Shown: positions 1 to 9,322, counted from the first letter of the stretch. The stretch: 26,416 nt of DNA from Discostella pseudostelligera (GCA_036940085.1 JALLBK010000083.1:1-26416), one strand, 5' to 3'. Numbers and translations: made by a program. Notes: generated from the letters alone by a model not told the origin.

Positions 1-247
1 TCCCGCCATTTTCGCCACATCTTTCGCGGTCTTTCGCCTCGCTCTCCCCTCTCCCCCCTCTATCTCTCCTCCACCCAAAAATAAAGTGTACCAGAACCAT
101 AACTGCCGCGCCGCTTACCGCCGCCTACCGCCTACTGCCGCCACCCCTCCTTTGTTGCCACCAATCCACCAACACTTCGTTTTTGTCTCCCCAATCCAGA
201 GAGGTGGATAATTTCTATTTTAATATCCGCTACGTTCAAAGATTAGT
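1..247 (+). promoter_or_regulatory. 5' region of the RBM22-type gene
   Basis: Non-coding, pyrimidine-rich sequence before the first start codon. It holds a TCCCGCCA element at 1-8 and TTTCGCGG at 22-29, both resembling E2F sites and matching motifs in other promoters of this window. The remainder is C-rich, with CCGCC-type repeats around 107-145, then a more AT-rich stretch just before the ATG. No TATA box is evident. The region is cut by the window edge, so a partner gene further left cannot be seen. Confidence 0.45.
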
Positions 248-1546
248 ATGACCTCTATCAAACGAGACGACACCAAACAAAAATGGGAAGACACCGAAGT
301 CCCATTGGTCTGCGAGACCTGCCTCGGCGACAATCCCTACGTGCGCATGACCAAAGAAACTCATGGCAAAAAATGCAAAATTTGCGATATTCCCTTTACC
401 GTCTTCGCCTGGCAGGCCGGAACACGTGGTCGTTTGAAGAAGGTGGAGATATGCCGGAATTGCGCTCGCTCCAAAAATGTATGTCAGGTATGCATCTATG
501 ATTTGCAGTATGGACTACCTGTCCAAGTTCGTGACAAGGTCTTGGCCGAGGAGGGATGTGGCGATTCGATTGTGGCCGTGCCACAAAGCGATGCTAACCG
601 ATCGTGGATGACGGCAATGCAAGAACGGGATATTGAACAGGGCAAAGCATTGGCGAATGTGGTGCCTGCCAATAGTGCCGCGGCGATGAAATTACAGGGT
701 ATGGCCAGAATGGAACCACGCTATGAACGGAATTTACCCAAGTTGTGTAGCTTTTATGCCAAGGGGGAATGCAATCGCGGTACACTCTGTCCATTTCGAC
801 ATGAAATGCCTCGGGATAGGAATGATCCATTGTCGAAGCAGAATACGAAAGATCGATTCTTTGGGACGAATGATCCAGTTGCCAGTGGGATGATGCGACG
901 ACAGAAGGAGAAGGCGGAGAAACGGCATGCGGAGTTGAAGGCTCGGGGGGGAGAGGGTGATGAACGTGCTGTCTCGACTTTGTACGTTCGATTTACCGAT
1001 GATGCTGCTGCTGGTGCTGCTGCTGCACAACATCGAATATCCGAATCGGAAATACGCGATAAATTCTATTCCTTTGGTGAACTCTCATCGATACGGATGC
1101 ATGCTGATCGTGGTGCATTTGTGGAATTCACTACACCCCAAGCAACACAACATGCTATTGCAAGTACGAATCGATCGAATATTGGCGGACGTAAAATAAT
1201 GGTGAATTGGGCACGTGTGCCGAAGCGAGGGGCAGTAACGGTGGGTCCACAGCCCACGCCCGGGGTGGCTGGTGAGGGGGGAAAGATTCGTCCCATGGCA
1301 CCGCCGGGGGCTACTGGTGGTAGTGCATCGTCTTCTTCTGCAGCTGCGGCGGCTGGCTTCAAGACATCGACCAACTTGTTGGGTGGTCTTCGTCCCACTA
1401 CTACATCATCTTTGGGGGTGCCACGACCGGGAGGCGGCGTGATTCGTAGGGCCGGTGTCGGTGGTGGAGATGCTGCGTCTGCGAAACCGTACTATCCAAG
1501 TTCAGATCCTGGCAGACTCGGAAGTAGGACTACGGCGCCTTCGTAA
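248..1546 (+). CDS. RBM22: RBM22/Slt11-type pre-mRNA splicing factor
   Basis: Nuclear splicing factor of the RBM22 (yeast Cwc2/Ecm2) family, which contacts U6 snRNA and the intron in the activated spliceosome. The 432-residue protein has the family's domains in order. First comes an N-terminal zinc-binding region with CxxC pairs at C22/C25, C43/C46, C69/C72 and C79/C82. Next is a CCCH zinc finger with C167, C175, C181 and H185. An RRM follows at about 242-325, with RNP2 reading LYVRF and RNP1-like RGAFVEF. The RRM holds an Ala-rich insert (DDAAAGAAAAQHR) after its first strand. The C-terminal 100 residues are Gly/Ser/Ala/Pro-rich, as in relatives. It is a single exon with an unambiguous ATG, and length is close to the animal protein (about 420). 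The family call is secure; the human-style symbol is borrowed. Confidence 0.93.
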   Translation: MTSIKRDDTKQKWEDTEVPLVCETCLGDNPYVRMTKETHGKKCKICDIPFTVFAWQAGTRGRLKKVEICRNCARSKNVCQVCIYDLQYGLPVQVRDKVLAEEGCGDSIVAVPQSDANRSWMTAMQERDIEQGKALANVVPANSAAAMKLQGMARMEPRYERNLPKLCSFYAKGECNRGTLCPFRHEMPRDRNDPLSKQNTKDRFFGTNDPVASGMMRRQKEKAEKRHAELKARGGEGDERAVSTLYVRFTDDAAAGAAAAQHRISESEIRDKFYSFGELSSIRMHADRGAFVEFTTPQATQHAIASTNRSNIGGRKIMVNWARVPKRGAVTVGPQPTPGVAGEGGKIRPMAPPGATGGSASSSSAAAAAGFKTSTNLLGGLRPTTTSSLGVPRPGGGVIRRAGVGGGDAASAKPYYPSSDPGRLGSRTTAPS

Positions 1547-2113
1547 AATATATTTTTGGTGTTGAAAGTGCCATTGTCCGAGGATAACGGAGCAACGAAG
1601 GATCGCGGGGTTGGGGGTGAGGTGTATTGCATCACTTCGTGGTGAAGAGAGGGAGAGGCGTTCAGCGTGTATCAGTGATGGCATTGCAAAATTCGAGTGA
1701 GAAAATGTGAGGCTCGGACGAACATATTTAGAGGGAGGTACTGTGCCGCGTAGAAGCTACTTTAGATGCAAGATGCAAAAGGATTTATCTGGCAAAAGAC
1801 GCATATTTGAACGTTTTGCATTTTCCATATCCTATTGAGTACAGTTCAATTGGCATTCCACATCGATCTGGTGCGATTGAATAATTAAAGTAGCAAATAT
1901 GACTGGTTAATGCTCGTACACAAGTCCAATAACTCGTAGAATAGATTGCTTGTATGACCGCAAACAGTCTCGCACCGTTACGCATGTTGCCCATAATATA
2001 TATCATCTTCTCAACCGATGCCTACAGCTACAGAGATATCTCAGTAGCTACAACCAAAATCACCAACAAATCATTGTTGTTCTGCACCCATCAATGTGCA
2101 AGCTCGACCTATC
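1547..2113. other. tail-to-tail intergenic region
   Basis: This 567-bp stretch lies between the stop codons of two convergent genes and should hold both 3' UTRs. It has only short frames with no coding character (the longest is 73 codons on the minus strand), and I see no RNA gene, repeat or mobile element. Confidence 0.6.
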
Positions 2114-2725
2114 TTACTTTTTGAAGTAGGATGAACGACTTCTATCCCTCTCTTTCTTTGCCCTAGCGCCTGACTGCAAACCAAGTGATGCCTCTGTCGA
2201 GGTGAAAGACATCGAAGATTGAACCATTCGAGAAATTAGTGTGCAACAGAAAATAGATACATCTGGTACAATTGTCATCCTACAAAGATATATCGAAAGC
2301 ACATACTCACCTTCGTCCATAACATTTCCTAAGCTTGCTGTTAAGACTCCCACTCCACCCAAAACTCCAATCGCAAATAAAATGGGAACATACACCGGGG
2401 GCAGTTCTACAATTTCCAAGTCGTCGACCGTTTCGGCAAAGGCAGACAAGGGTGTTGTTGTTAGGAATGTTATGCATCCAGCGAGAAGAGATTGTTTGAG
2501 ATTATTGTCCACCTTCAAACATCCAGCATTGGTACCTCGTTGGTCCATTGTTATCGATGAGAGCACTTCATTGTTCACGGTAGGCTGCAAAAGAATATTT
2601 TGGGCGATGATTGGTTGTTGAGTCCGGGTTGCTCTGAGCTTGTCGAGAGAAAACGAGGAGACACCTTGAAATGTTAAGCAGATACAAACGAGTGCTGCAC
2701 CAAATATGCACTTTGATTTAGCCAT
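2114..2725 (-). CDS. Small plastid (thylakoid) single-pass membrane protein
   Basis: Function unknown. I read two exons, 2725-2311 and 2193-2114. The 117-bp intron (donor GTGAGT, acceptor GACAG) is a multiple of three and has no in-frame stop, so it also reads through as 203 codons. Splicing gives 164 residues and joins MDE to EASLGLQ. The N-terminus is bipartite: a hydrophobic signal peptide ending at VSS-F, the ASAF-type site for complex plastids, then a transit region with a second hydrophobic stretch ending SAFA-E, typical of a thylakoid lumen signal. The predicted mature part is about 67 residues: an acidic start, one membrane helix (YVPILFAIGVLGGVGVLTA) and a basic tail ending SSYFKK. 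This resembles small photosystem-associated subunits in build, but I cannot name it. It shares a promoter region with plastid heme oxygenase. Confidence 0.75.
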   Translation of the reverse strand: MAKSKCIFGAALVCICLTFQGVSSFSLDKLRATRTQQPIIAQNILLQPTVNNEVLSSITMDQRGTNAGCLKVDNNLKQSLLAGCITFLTTTPLSAFAETVDDLEIVELPPVYVPILFAIGVLGGVGVLTASLGNVMDEGEYVLSIYLCRMTIVPDVSIFCCTLISRMVQSSMSFTSTEASLGLQSGARAKKERDRSRSSYFKK

Positions 2726-3171
2726 GGTTCAGGTAGTTCTATTATCAATATTGCTCCCAGTGGCCAATTGGATCTGGATTGGAGTTTGATTTAATGAAGC
2801 TTGAATGATGAATGATGAATGAGGTAAAAGCTGACGACTGACGATGAAGATGAAGGCGAGCGAGACGAATGACGATGACGACGATCGTAGGAGTTCCGGA
2901 ACTTTCTCGATTTTCCCGTCTCATTGAACCGAAATGCGAGAAGATCTCTTCAAGTTGGCGAGATCTTCATCGAATTTGCGGGAAAATGATAAAGCATCGT
3001 GACACGTGGAGTGCTCAGCTGCAGCAACAACACCCCGCCCTCCACCCTCCACCTCCACCATGACCACTTCGCAATAATCTTCGGCAGAACTATCATCATC
3101 CCATCGTTTCAACTGCGATCTATTCAGCTGGTGGAATTTTATTGATATTACTGAAGTATCCGACGATAATA
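2726..3171. promoter_or_regulatory. Divergent promoter, thylakoid protein / heme oxygenase
   Basis: This 446-bp head-to-head region serves two plastid-protein genes. It contains a palindromic CCAATTGG at about 2764-2771 with another ATTGG just downstream. It also has GCGGGAAAA (reverse of an E2F-like TTTTCCCGC) at 2978-2986 and a G-box, ACACGTGGA, at 3002-3010. A short GAATGAT direct repeat occurs near 2802-2822. The same ACACGTGGA word occurs twice before the eEFSec gene. Factor binding is inferred from motif similarity only. Confidence 0.45.
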
Positions 3172-4114
3172 ATGAGGTTCTACATAGCCCTGATACTTGC
3201 ATCGGCTGCGGCAACCCATGCCTTTGTACCCCTGACAAGCGGCGGTCGATACGGCCTTGCCAACCGGTCGCGTTTAGCCCAACCTTTTGATACTGTAATT
3301 CTCATGTCCACTGAAACCACCAAATCAGACACAACCATTGATGAATCCATGCCAGTAGCAGCTTTTCCGCCTATTCTTGACGAACTTCGTGATGTGGCTA
3401 TGCGGCTGCACACAAGAGAACAAGCCCCCCGAGAAGGACAGGCTGATGCTCCAGCTAAACCGGAGGTGCCATATGTTCCAACACACATGGACTACCTCCA
3501 GTTTTTGGTAGATTCGCTTGCGGTGTATGAGGTGCTAGAAAATATTATCAACAATAACGAGCAATTGAACATGTTCCGCAATTCTGGAATAGAGAGAACG
3601 AAAGAGCTTGAGAAGGATATATCGTGGATGTGCGCCAAATTTAACCTTGAGAGACCAGCTGTTGGTAAGGCTGGCAAACAATACGCAGAACAATTGAATG
3701 GTATGATCAAGAGTGACGACGATATTCCAGAGTTCATGTGTCATTATTACAATTATTATTTTGCTCACCTGGCCGGGGGAAGAATGATTGGAAAACAAAT
3801 GAGCAAATTGTTATTGGATGGCGAGACTTTGGAATTTTACAAGGTGAGTTGTACAAGCAATGTATGGGGAGTGTTTCTTTTCTGCTGTATATGTCGCCCG
3901 CTGACTCGCCGTTTGACGCCACCCCAAATATGGCAAATCATCCCAGTGGGGAGAAGACGTCAACGAACTCAAAGCCAAAGTGAAGACCCAAATCGAAGAG
4001 TTGGCAAAACACTGGTCTCGGGAAGAACGTGACAAATGTTTAAATGCAACTGCGGGAGCTTTCAGGGGTGGTGGCGCTATAAATGGTTATTTGTATGGGG
4101 GTAGTCCACATTAA
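3172..4114 (+). CDS. Plastid heme oxygenase
   Basis: Oxidatively opens heme to biliverdin, feeding phytochrome or bilin chromophores and heme turnover; in plastids it works with ferredoxin. Exons are 3172-3843 and 3947-4114, with a 103-bp phase-0 intron (GTGAGT...CCCAG) that joins FYK to WGEDV, giving 279 residues. Residues 1-18 form a signal peptide ending THA-F, an ASAF-type plastid signal. The proximal heme ligand is H80 in RLHTREQ. The distal-helix motif AGGRMIGK lies at 201-208 after HYYNYYFAHL, and the C-terminal exon supplies HWSREERDKC, matching the plant HY1 family. The ATG at 3172 is chosen because it starts the signal peptide. Length and motifs are normal for plastid HO, and no key residue is missing. 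Confidence 0.94.
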
Positions 4115-4304
4115 TATCGCCTGAATTTGTAAGTGTAGGATAGGCCTGGATGAGTCATCACTCAATTTTTTACTTGCTAGAATGAAGTAAGCCTTTAGAA
4201 TTAAATGCATATCCATTCAACGACCCTTTGTCGTCATCACATATCACACTTGAACCATCATCCAAAGTAAAGAGTACTTATGTTTGACTTACTTCGAGTC
4301 ATCA

Positions 4305-5627
4305 TCAAAGGTCATCATCTAAGTTCTCTGGTAGATTTCCAGTGTAAATTAGGTGCATCAACTCAGTAGCACTCTTCATCCCAACACCATCCCTAGTCTT
4401 TGTATCGCAACGTTGCCAAGCCACCAAGGATGCAAATGTTCCCGCCACTTGGGGAGTAACTCTCCATTCGTTTTCGACACACATTTGTCGAGCTACTACA
4501 TATCCCCAAGAGCTAGCAGCTAAGCAAAATCCCGAAAATAGTGCATCTCCTGCTCCGTTTGCATTTACCATTCCATGCCCTATTTTGAATGCTGGAATTC
4601 TAATCTGTAAACCTGGCGTCCATTGACTTAAAGTCATTGGAGTTAAATCGGATGATAGATGTTCCAATCTTTGAGAATCTGGCGTGATACTGACGAAGGC
4701 TCCTTTGGAACCAAGGGAGAGTAGTATCACTGCACATCCTTGTCCATGAAGTGATGCTATCTGTGACAACAGTTCTGGGCTTAGATTGTTTGAGGTGGCA
4801 TCATTCCTTTCGCGCGTTGATTCAGTAGAAGATAACAACATTGCTTCGTCTTCATTTAAGTGCAACACGTCAATTTCGTTCAACGCTGGAAATAAAGCTT
4901 CTCGAGCAGCACTAGGATCGGATCCATCAACACCATTGAGATCTACCCCGACCAAAACACTGGCGCCCGACACGGATAGCTTTTTACGAGCCTCATTAAG
5001 CATAGATTGCAATGCATGACCTTGCATCTTAGGCATCAAATGTGGATATCCAAATAATAGTGCACGTGCCGGATTCGATACAGATTCTGCTGCATGCTCA
5101 ACCTGCATTAATAATTCATCTGTGGTAAATCCATCATTGCATGCCAAATTAACGAAACAACCACGTTTACCATTTTTGAATACAGGAAGAACAGCCATGG
5201 AAGTTCGCGAAGCGTCGTCTATGAGTACCAAATCAGTGGAAGCACCCGCTCGTCGATAAAACTCCACCAATGTGGTGCCGGCAAAATCGGGGCCGATTTT
5301 TGTCAATATGTGCACTTCCTCATCATTATGATATTCACCATCTAATTTCCTAAACAGCAATGCAAGAGTGGTACCGGTCATAGATGCTGATCCTCCAGCA
5401 CAATGGACGGCCTCATCGTATCGTTCGATGGCTTCATCGGTGCCAGACTGGGTACAACCGACCAGTTGCAGGTCGAGACAGCTCAGGCCAGCGCATATGA
5501 TACTCCCTCTCTCACTGTCGGACATTTTGCTCAAGGATAGCGGCTGTGGCGGATGTGCCTGGTGAATGATGTAACTGCGGTTAATTGTTGATGCTGCTGC
5601 AATTACGGCGGCACTTCTAACCAGCAT
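4305..5627 (-). CDS. PfkB-family sugar/nucleoside kinase
   Basis: A ribokinase/PfkB-fold ATP-dependent kinase; the substrate cannot be told from sequence. The single-exon protein has 440 residues. The glycine-rich substrate region CAGGSASMTG lies near 77-86. The C-terminal signature NANGAGDALFSGF places the anion hole and catalytic base in GAGD, with D361. The middle holds HLNEDEA (about 256-262) and LLSLGSKGAF (about 302-311), the usual ATP-side strands. About 40 residues precede the first core strand (IICAGLSCLDL); they are basic and Ala/Ser-rich, so an organelle presequence is possible, with M35 as an alternative start. The acidic residue usual at the start of the signature is Asn here (N355-A-N-G), a modest departure from the family's DTxGAGD. 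The gene ends 190 bp from the heme oxygenase stop. Confidence 0.88.
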   Translation of the reverse strand: MLVRSAAVIAAASTINRSYIIHQAHPPQPLSLSKMSDSERGSIICAGLSCLDLQLVGCTQSGTDEAIERYDEAVHCAGGSASMTGTTLALLFRKLDGEYHNDEEVHILTKIGPDFAGTTLVEFYRRAGASTDLVLIDDASRTSMAVLPVFKNGKRGCFVNLACNDGFTTDELLMQVEHAAESVSNPARALLFGYPHLMPKMQGHALQSMLNEARKKLSVSGASVLVGVDLNGVDGSDPSAAREALFPALNEIDVLHLNEDEAMLLSSTESTRERNDATSNNLSPELLSQIASLHGQGCAVILLSLGSKGAFVSITPDSQRLEHLSSDLTPMTLSQWTPGLQIRIPAFKIGHGMVNANGAGDALFSGFCLAASSWGYVVARQMCVENEWRVTPQVAGTFASLVAWQRCDTKTRDGVGMKSATELMHLIYTGNLPENLDDDL

Positions 5628-5909
5628 CTTGTCATGGTCAAGTCAATCTTTGCTTTAGGCTTTCTCCTGCTTTGCGGGTGGTGATGGATGTTCCCGCCAA
5701 GATATCGACAGTCTTCAATGTTCCCGCCAAAAATCACTGACGTCACCATTATCCACCACCGCCACCGCACAGCATCAGCACGGCCTCCACCATGGCCGCC
5801 GCCGTCCGCCGCCGCTGAGCCAGTGTACTTCTGTCTATCTCTCTCCAGTAGCACCAATAACATCATAAAAACATCGTCAACTCTCTCCCTCAAAAGAATT
5901 ATTTCCAAC
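5628..5909. promoter_or_regulatory. Divergent promoter with paired E2F-like sites
   Basis: This 282-bp region lies between the PfkB kinase and a small plastid protein. Two identical TTCCCGCCAA words, each preceded by ATG, start at 5691 and 5721, exactly 30 bp apart. A palindromic TGACGTCA (bZIP/aureochrome-type site) lies at 5738-5745, 8 bp after the second copy. The stretch 5745-5820 is rich in CCGCC. This is the clearest site cluster of the window's promoters. The assignment to E2F/DP and bZIP factors is inference from the known consensus sites. Confidence 0.5.
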
Positions 5910-6287
5910 ATGGTGCATCGCAATATTATCTCTCCCGCACTTCTCGCTATCTGCATTGCAGTCTTGAGCCTCGGTGCATCAGATGCCTTCACCACACAAT
6001 CTATCCAATCACGTGCTGCCATTGCGAACACCGCCAACAACAACAATGGCTGCTTCGATGGCACAATGTCCACTACTGCCCTCTCTGTCATCGGAAAGAA
6101 GAAGAATGGGCCAATAGAAGATTTATCTTACCTTGAAGTTCGTGACTTGACACGCGACGAAATGCTAGAAATTAACAAACGAAATGAGGAAGTCATGAAC
6201 AGGGAATTGCAGGCAATGACGGGAATTAGTGTTTTGTTCTCGATTCCTATCCTGTACCTCTGCTGGGTGGCATTCTTTTCTGAGTAG
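5910..6287 (+). CDS. Small plastid-targeted membrane protein, unknown function
   Basis: I do not recognise a named family. The frame is open further upstream, but the ATG at 5910 is preferred because it begins a clear signal peptide (SPALLAICIAVLSLGASDA) followed by F-T, the ASAF-type plastid signal. The protein then has 125 residues. After a transit-like Asn/Ala stretch comes a charged segment (YLEVRDLTRDEMLEINKRNE), likely amphipathic helix, then one C-terminal membrane helix (ISVLFSIPILYLCWVAFF) ending two residues before the stop. This tail-anchored, plastid-inner or thylakoid build is consistent with a small accessory subunit. It is the third plastid-targeted product in the first 6.3 kb. 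Confidence 0.72.
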   Translation: MVHRNIISPALLAICIAVLSLGASDAFTTQSIQSRAAIANTANNNNGCFDGTMSTTALSVIGKKKNGPIEDLSYLEVRDLTRDEMLEINKRNEEVMNRELQAMTGISVLFSIPILYLCWVAFFSE

Positions 6288-6660
6288 AAATAGTATTGCA
6301 TGAGATTCGATTGGTCAGTTTCTGAACTCCTGAGACGGGCGATATCATGAAGAACTGGTTTAGTGTCGGGGCCAATTTGCTATTCATCGACGAAATAAGA
6401 AATAAGAAGATAAAAAGTTTTGTTATCACGAAGATACTGACTTGATGTATCGGACAAAAAGATTAGAATAAGTGGTGAATTCACCATGCCTCTTAAGCGA
6501 TCACCATGCCTCTTAAGCGATCTTTGCAGAATACTTCCTCCGAAAAAGCAGAATGAATTGGAATTGATGCATAGTGAAACGTATGAAATCTACGCGCCTC
6601 AGCGCGGCACGGATAGGAAGATAAGTTGCATAACTGCGGCTTCGTACCACCTAAGAAGAT
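6288..6660. other. tail-to-tail intergenic region
   Basis: These 373 bp between convergent stop codons should hold two 3' UTRs. The only structure I see is a perfect 20-bp tandem duplication at 6481-6520, listed separately. No gene or RNA is supported. Confidence 0.55.
6481..6520. repeat. 20-bp perfect tandem duplication
   Basis: Two adjacent identical 20-bp units (6481-6500 and 6501-6520), each starting TCACCATGCC. It lies in the probable 3' UTR zone of two convergent genes, and no function is evident. Confidence 0.95.
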
Positions 6661-8901
6661 TCAGTAGCCAGGCAAGGTTGTCTTCAAATCGTACTTCACT
6701 TCACTTCCCACAAGGTCGAGTAATGGATGCAAGAATTCTTCATAACGTTTCCATTCTTTGAAATGATGAGAATAAAGCCCTTTTCGTACCTGAGTCGTCG
6801 ATAGGGTGTTTACCGCCTGCTTCTTCTTGTGAAAATCCAACACCGTTGGGTCCCAAGGAACTCCTACCGCATCAATAATCTTTGGCGCTACATTCGGCAA
6901 ATCCGTGACCATATCTTCATACCGAATATGTGTGACTCGACCTGGAAGAACCGTATCCCAATGACGCATCACTTCTCGATAGGAATGATACAATTGCGCT
7001 AGTCCTGCGAAATCAGCTGTATAATCCAATCCTCCTGGAGGAAAATCATGTTTGAACGCTGAGAAGATTGTGTCCATCGGCTCTCGCGCAACATGCAAAA
7101 TCAATGCATCGGGGAAGAGCATATGGATGAAACCGACGTTCATGTAATTGGTTAGCATTTTGTCTGCAAATCGCGTCGGGTTTGGTCGCGTGAGCTTTGA
7201 CGGCTTGTCCGAAGTTTCACTCTCATCGTGCATATTAGCCTCTATCACCTCCCATCTCGACTTCATATCTGAGACCACATCATCCGCAAGTTGCTTCACC
7301 TTAACCTGCAAATCATTAGCATTCCCTGTCGTGCTAGCCTGCACAATTTCATTTCGAATGAAATCCAGTCTTCCATTGAAGACAGAGTCTTCTCCCGTTC
7401 CAACAATCAATGGATGAGAATCCAGTATTCTTTCCAAGAGTGTCGATCCAGACCTAACGAATCCAATGATGAAGATGGGTGTGCGAGTTTGTGATCCAAC
7501 TCCCTTTGGAAAGAAGTTGGGAGTAAAGACTTGTTTCAATCGGAGGACACGGTCGTTTTCGAATGCGGCATCGAATGGAGCCACGGTTGACAGTTTGTAC
7601 ATGTTCCCTTTCGATAGATGTTCCCACGCTTCCGAAACATTCTTCGTCTTCACATCGTGGTATGCAAACATGGCATGATGCATCCTCTTCAATCCATCAG
7701 CGTAGTGTTTGACCCTCCCATCATTGTTCGACAATTTTGCGTTCTCGTACGCCTCCTTCAGGCGAGGCAAGTCCTGTTCCAATATGTTTACCAAGTAGCC
7801 CCACCCTTCCGTAATTTCATCTTCTTTCGCAGTTAATACCTTTGCTAAGCCTGTAACTGCATCGACAAATAGCCTATTTGTGTCCAACTCCAATACAAGT
7901 TTGTAATCTGTTCCTGCCTCGATGAATTTGCCAAGAATTAGCAATGCCTGGGCACGGGATGTCAATGCATCAAAGTAGTAGGGATCGTACGACAGACAAG
8001 CATTGTATGATTGGACAGCACGGTCAAACATATTTGACATGAAGAATACTTTTCCAAGGCTGGAATAGGTTGCACACAGCTTGCCCTCTGTCGATTTAGA
8101 ATCATAATCAAGGAACATTTCACGGTTGAGTCCAGAATATCTTACTACAGGCGATGATGTTGCGCCTTCTGACAATCGCACTTCCTCTCCATTATCAATC
8201 TTTTGTTGGTATTCATCCTGCAAAAGATCGATCGCACGTGAATAGACTTTAATCGCATCCATTTGATATGTACCACCATCATGTATTGTAGTATCTCGAT
8301 ACTTCAAATAGTCGGCATATCGAACAGCAGCCAGGATCTCTGAGGGTGTATTACGGGACTCTTCATATTTGGTGCGTAACATTATGATCTTAGTTTCCAT
8401 ATCTTTGTATAATGGGGATGACTGAGGCCCGGTGCCTTTGTTGATGTTGTTGCTTTTCATGTTGTTGTTACTGTTAATACCCTCATGCTTGTTAGATCTT
8501 GGTTCCGGGATATTCCCTTGTTCTCTTCTTCTACTTTGTTGATCAATTACTGCATTACTTCCCTCTTCATAATTAGAGATCGAAGGGAACGCTGTCGGTG
8601 GCTCCACTGCCTCATCATAATGAACAAGGGGGGTAGATTCGGCTACGAGGGATGTAAATGCACTATAAATGTCATCGATGTTGGAAACGATTAGCATCAG
8701 TGTCATGGGCAGTGCGAAGTGGAATAAGAAAATCAACCAAGTTGATGGACGGGTAGAAGATTGCGACCCATTCGACGCTGGCTGTGGGATGCCATTCGTT
8801 TTGGCTTTCAACATCGCGGTAGACGAGATTGGGTGCGTAGGCGAAGGCTGAACTGTGGCGGTGGCGGCACCATTATTACGTGCCATCTTTTCGAATGACA
8901 A
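6661..8901 (-). CDS. Golgi-type membrane TPR-sulfotransferase
   Basis: PAPS-dependent sulfotransferase of the Sulfotransfer_3/TPST-like group, predicted to act in the Golgi lumen on protein or glycan; the acceptor is unknown. The single-exon protein has 746 residues. A short cytosolic N-terminus precedes a signal anchor at about 54-73 (WLIFLFHFALPMTLMLIV), giving type II topology. A Asn/Ser-rich stem follows, then TPR-like helical repeats at about 275-345 (LCATYSSLGKVFFMSNMFDR; YYFDALTSRAQALLILGKF). The catalytic domain has the 5'-phosphosulfate loop FIIGFVRSGSTLLERILDSHP at about 477-497 and the 3'-phosphate motif VAREPMDTIFSAF at 604-616 (R606, S614). TPR-plus-sulfotransferase proteins are common in bacteria, so this may be an old acquisition with a eukaryotic anchor added. 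The start chosen is the first ATG, and nothing is missing. Confidence 0.87.
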   Translation of the reverse strand: MSFEKMARNNGAATATVQPSPTHPISSTAMLKAKTNGIPQPASNGSQSSTRPSTWLIFLFHFALPMTLMLIVSNIDDIYSAFTSLVAESTPLVHYDEAVEPPTAFPSISNYEEGSNAVIDQQSRRREQGNIPEPRSNKHEGINSNNNMKSNNINKGTGPQSSPLYKDMETKIIMLRTKYEESRNTPSEILAAVRYADYLKYRDTTIHDGGTYQMDAIKVYSRAIDLLQDEYQQKIDNGEEVRLSEGATSSPVVRYSGLNREMFLDYDSKSTEGKLCATYSSLGKVFFMSNMFDRAVQSYNACLSYDPYYFDALTSRAQALLILGKFIEAGTDYKLVLELDTNRLFVDAVTGLAKVLTAKEDEITEGWGYLVNILEQDLPRLKEAYENAKLSNNDGRVKHYADGLKRMHHAMFAYHDVKTKNVSEAWEHLSKGNMYKLSTVAPFDAAFENDRVLRLKQVFTPNFFPKGVGSQTRTPIFIIGFVRSGSTLLERILDSHPLIVGTGEDSVFNGRLDFIRNEIVQASTTGNANDLQVKVKQLADDVVSDMKSRWEVIEANMHDESETSDKPSKLTRPNPTRFADKMLTNYMNVGFIHMLFPDALILHVAREPMDTIFSAFKHDFPPGGLDYTADFAGLAQLYHSYREVMRHWDTVLPGRVTHIRYEDMVTDLPNVAPKIIDAVGVPWDPTVLDFHKKKQAVNTLSTTQVRKGLYSHHFKEWKRYEEFLHPLLDLVGSEVKYDLKTTLPGY

Positions 8902-9292
8902 GCCTGGCTGTGGCTGTTTTGTAGGCCAAGAGGATCAACACTGGCGAATCACTCAGTATTGCTACCTATCCATTTCCAATCAAGGTGCACCATCGCCATC
9001 GCAACCTATTCGATTTGGGTTGGGGTTGGGCGGCGGCGGCTATGGCAAGTACCTGCAAGTCACATCATATCTTTTGGAGGCCGGAAGTCCAGAATCCGGA
9101 CTTTCCTTAATTAATACTGATTCCTAAGTAGCTTCACCGTAATTCTCCTAGAACTACGAGGCCTATATCCGGAATTTCACTCAGAATTCGGCCACTTTGG
9201 AGCCGCATCATTCCATCCAGATTTCTATTTAGTTTCACCGCCGCCAGGCGGCAGCGGGCTAAAGATAGTATCACGGAACGCACTCGCAAACA
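8902..9292. promoter_or_regulatory. Divergent promoter, sulfotransferase / APE2
   Basis: This 391-bp head-to-head region is the only divergent promoter here where I find no GGCGGGAA-type site. It does contain an imperfect inverted repeat, GGAAGTCC (9083-9090) and GGACTTTCC (9098-9106), and a perfect 13-bp palindrome GCCGCCAGGCGGC at 9240-9252. A short plus frame at 8855-9127 overlaps the sulfotransferase start and is not convincing as a gene. Confidence 0.4.
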
Positions 9293-9322
9293 ATGCTAGG
9301 AACGCACTCGCAAACAATGCTA
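9275..9322 (+). repeat. 24-bp tandem duplication covering the APE2 start codon
   Basis: Two perfect adjacent 24-bp copies (9275-9298, 9299-9322) starting GGAACGCACTCG, each containing the ATG. As 24 is a multiple of three, both ATGs (9293, 9317) are in frame. The duplication adds eight residues (MLGTHSQT) ahead of the family-typical MLLVSWNVAG. Confidence 0.95.

Noticed and set aside
4432..4450. TTCCCGCCA near 4440 as another promoter E2F-like site
   Set aside because: It lies inside the PfkB kinase coding sequence and is explained by the codons for VAGT.
8855..9127. 90-codon plus-strand frame upstream of APE2
   Set aside because: Overlaps the start of the sulfotransferase antisense, and has no domain or coding bias that I can see.
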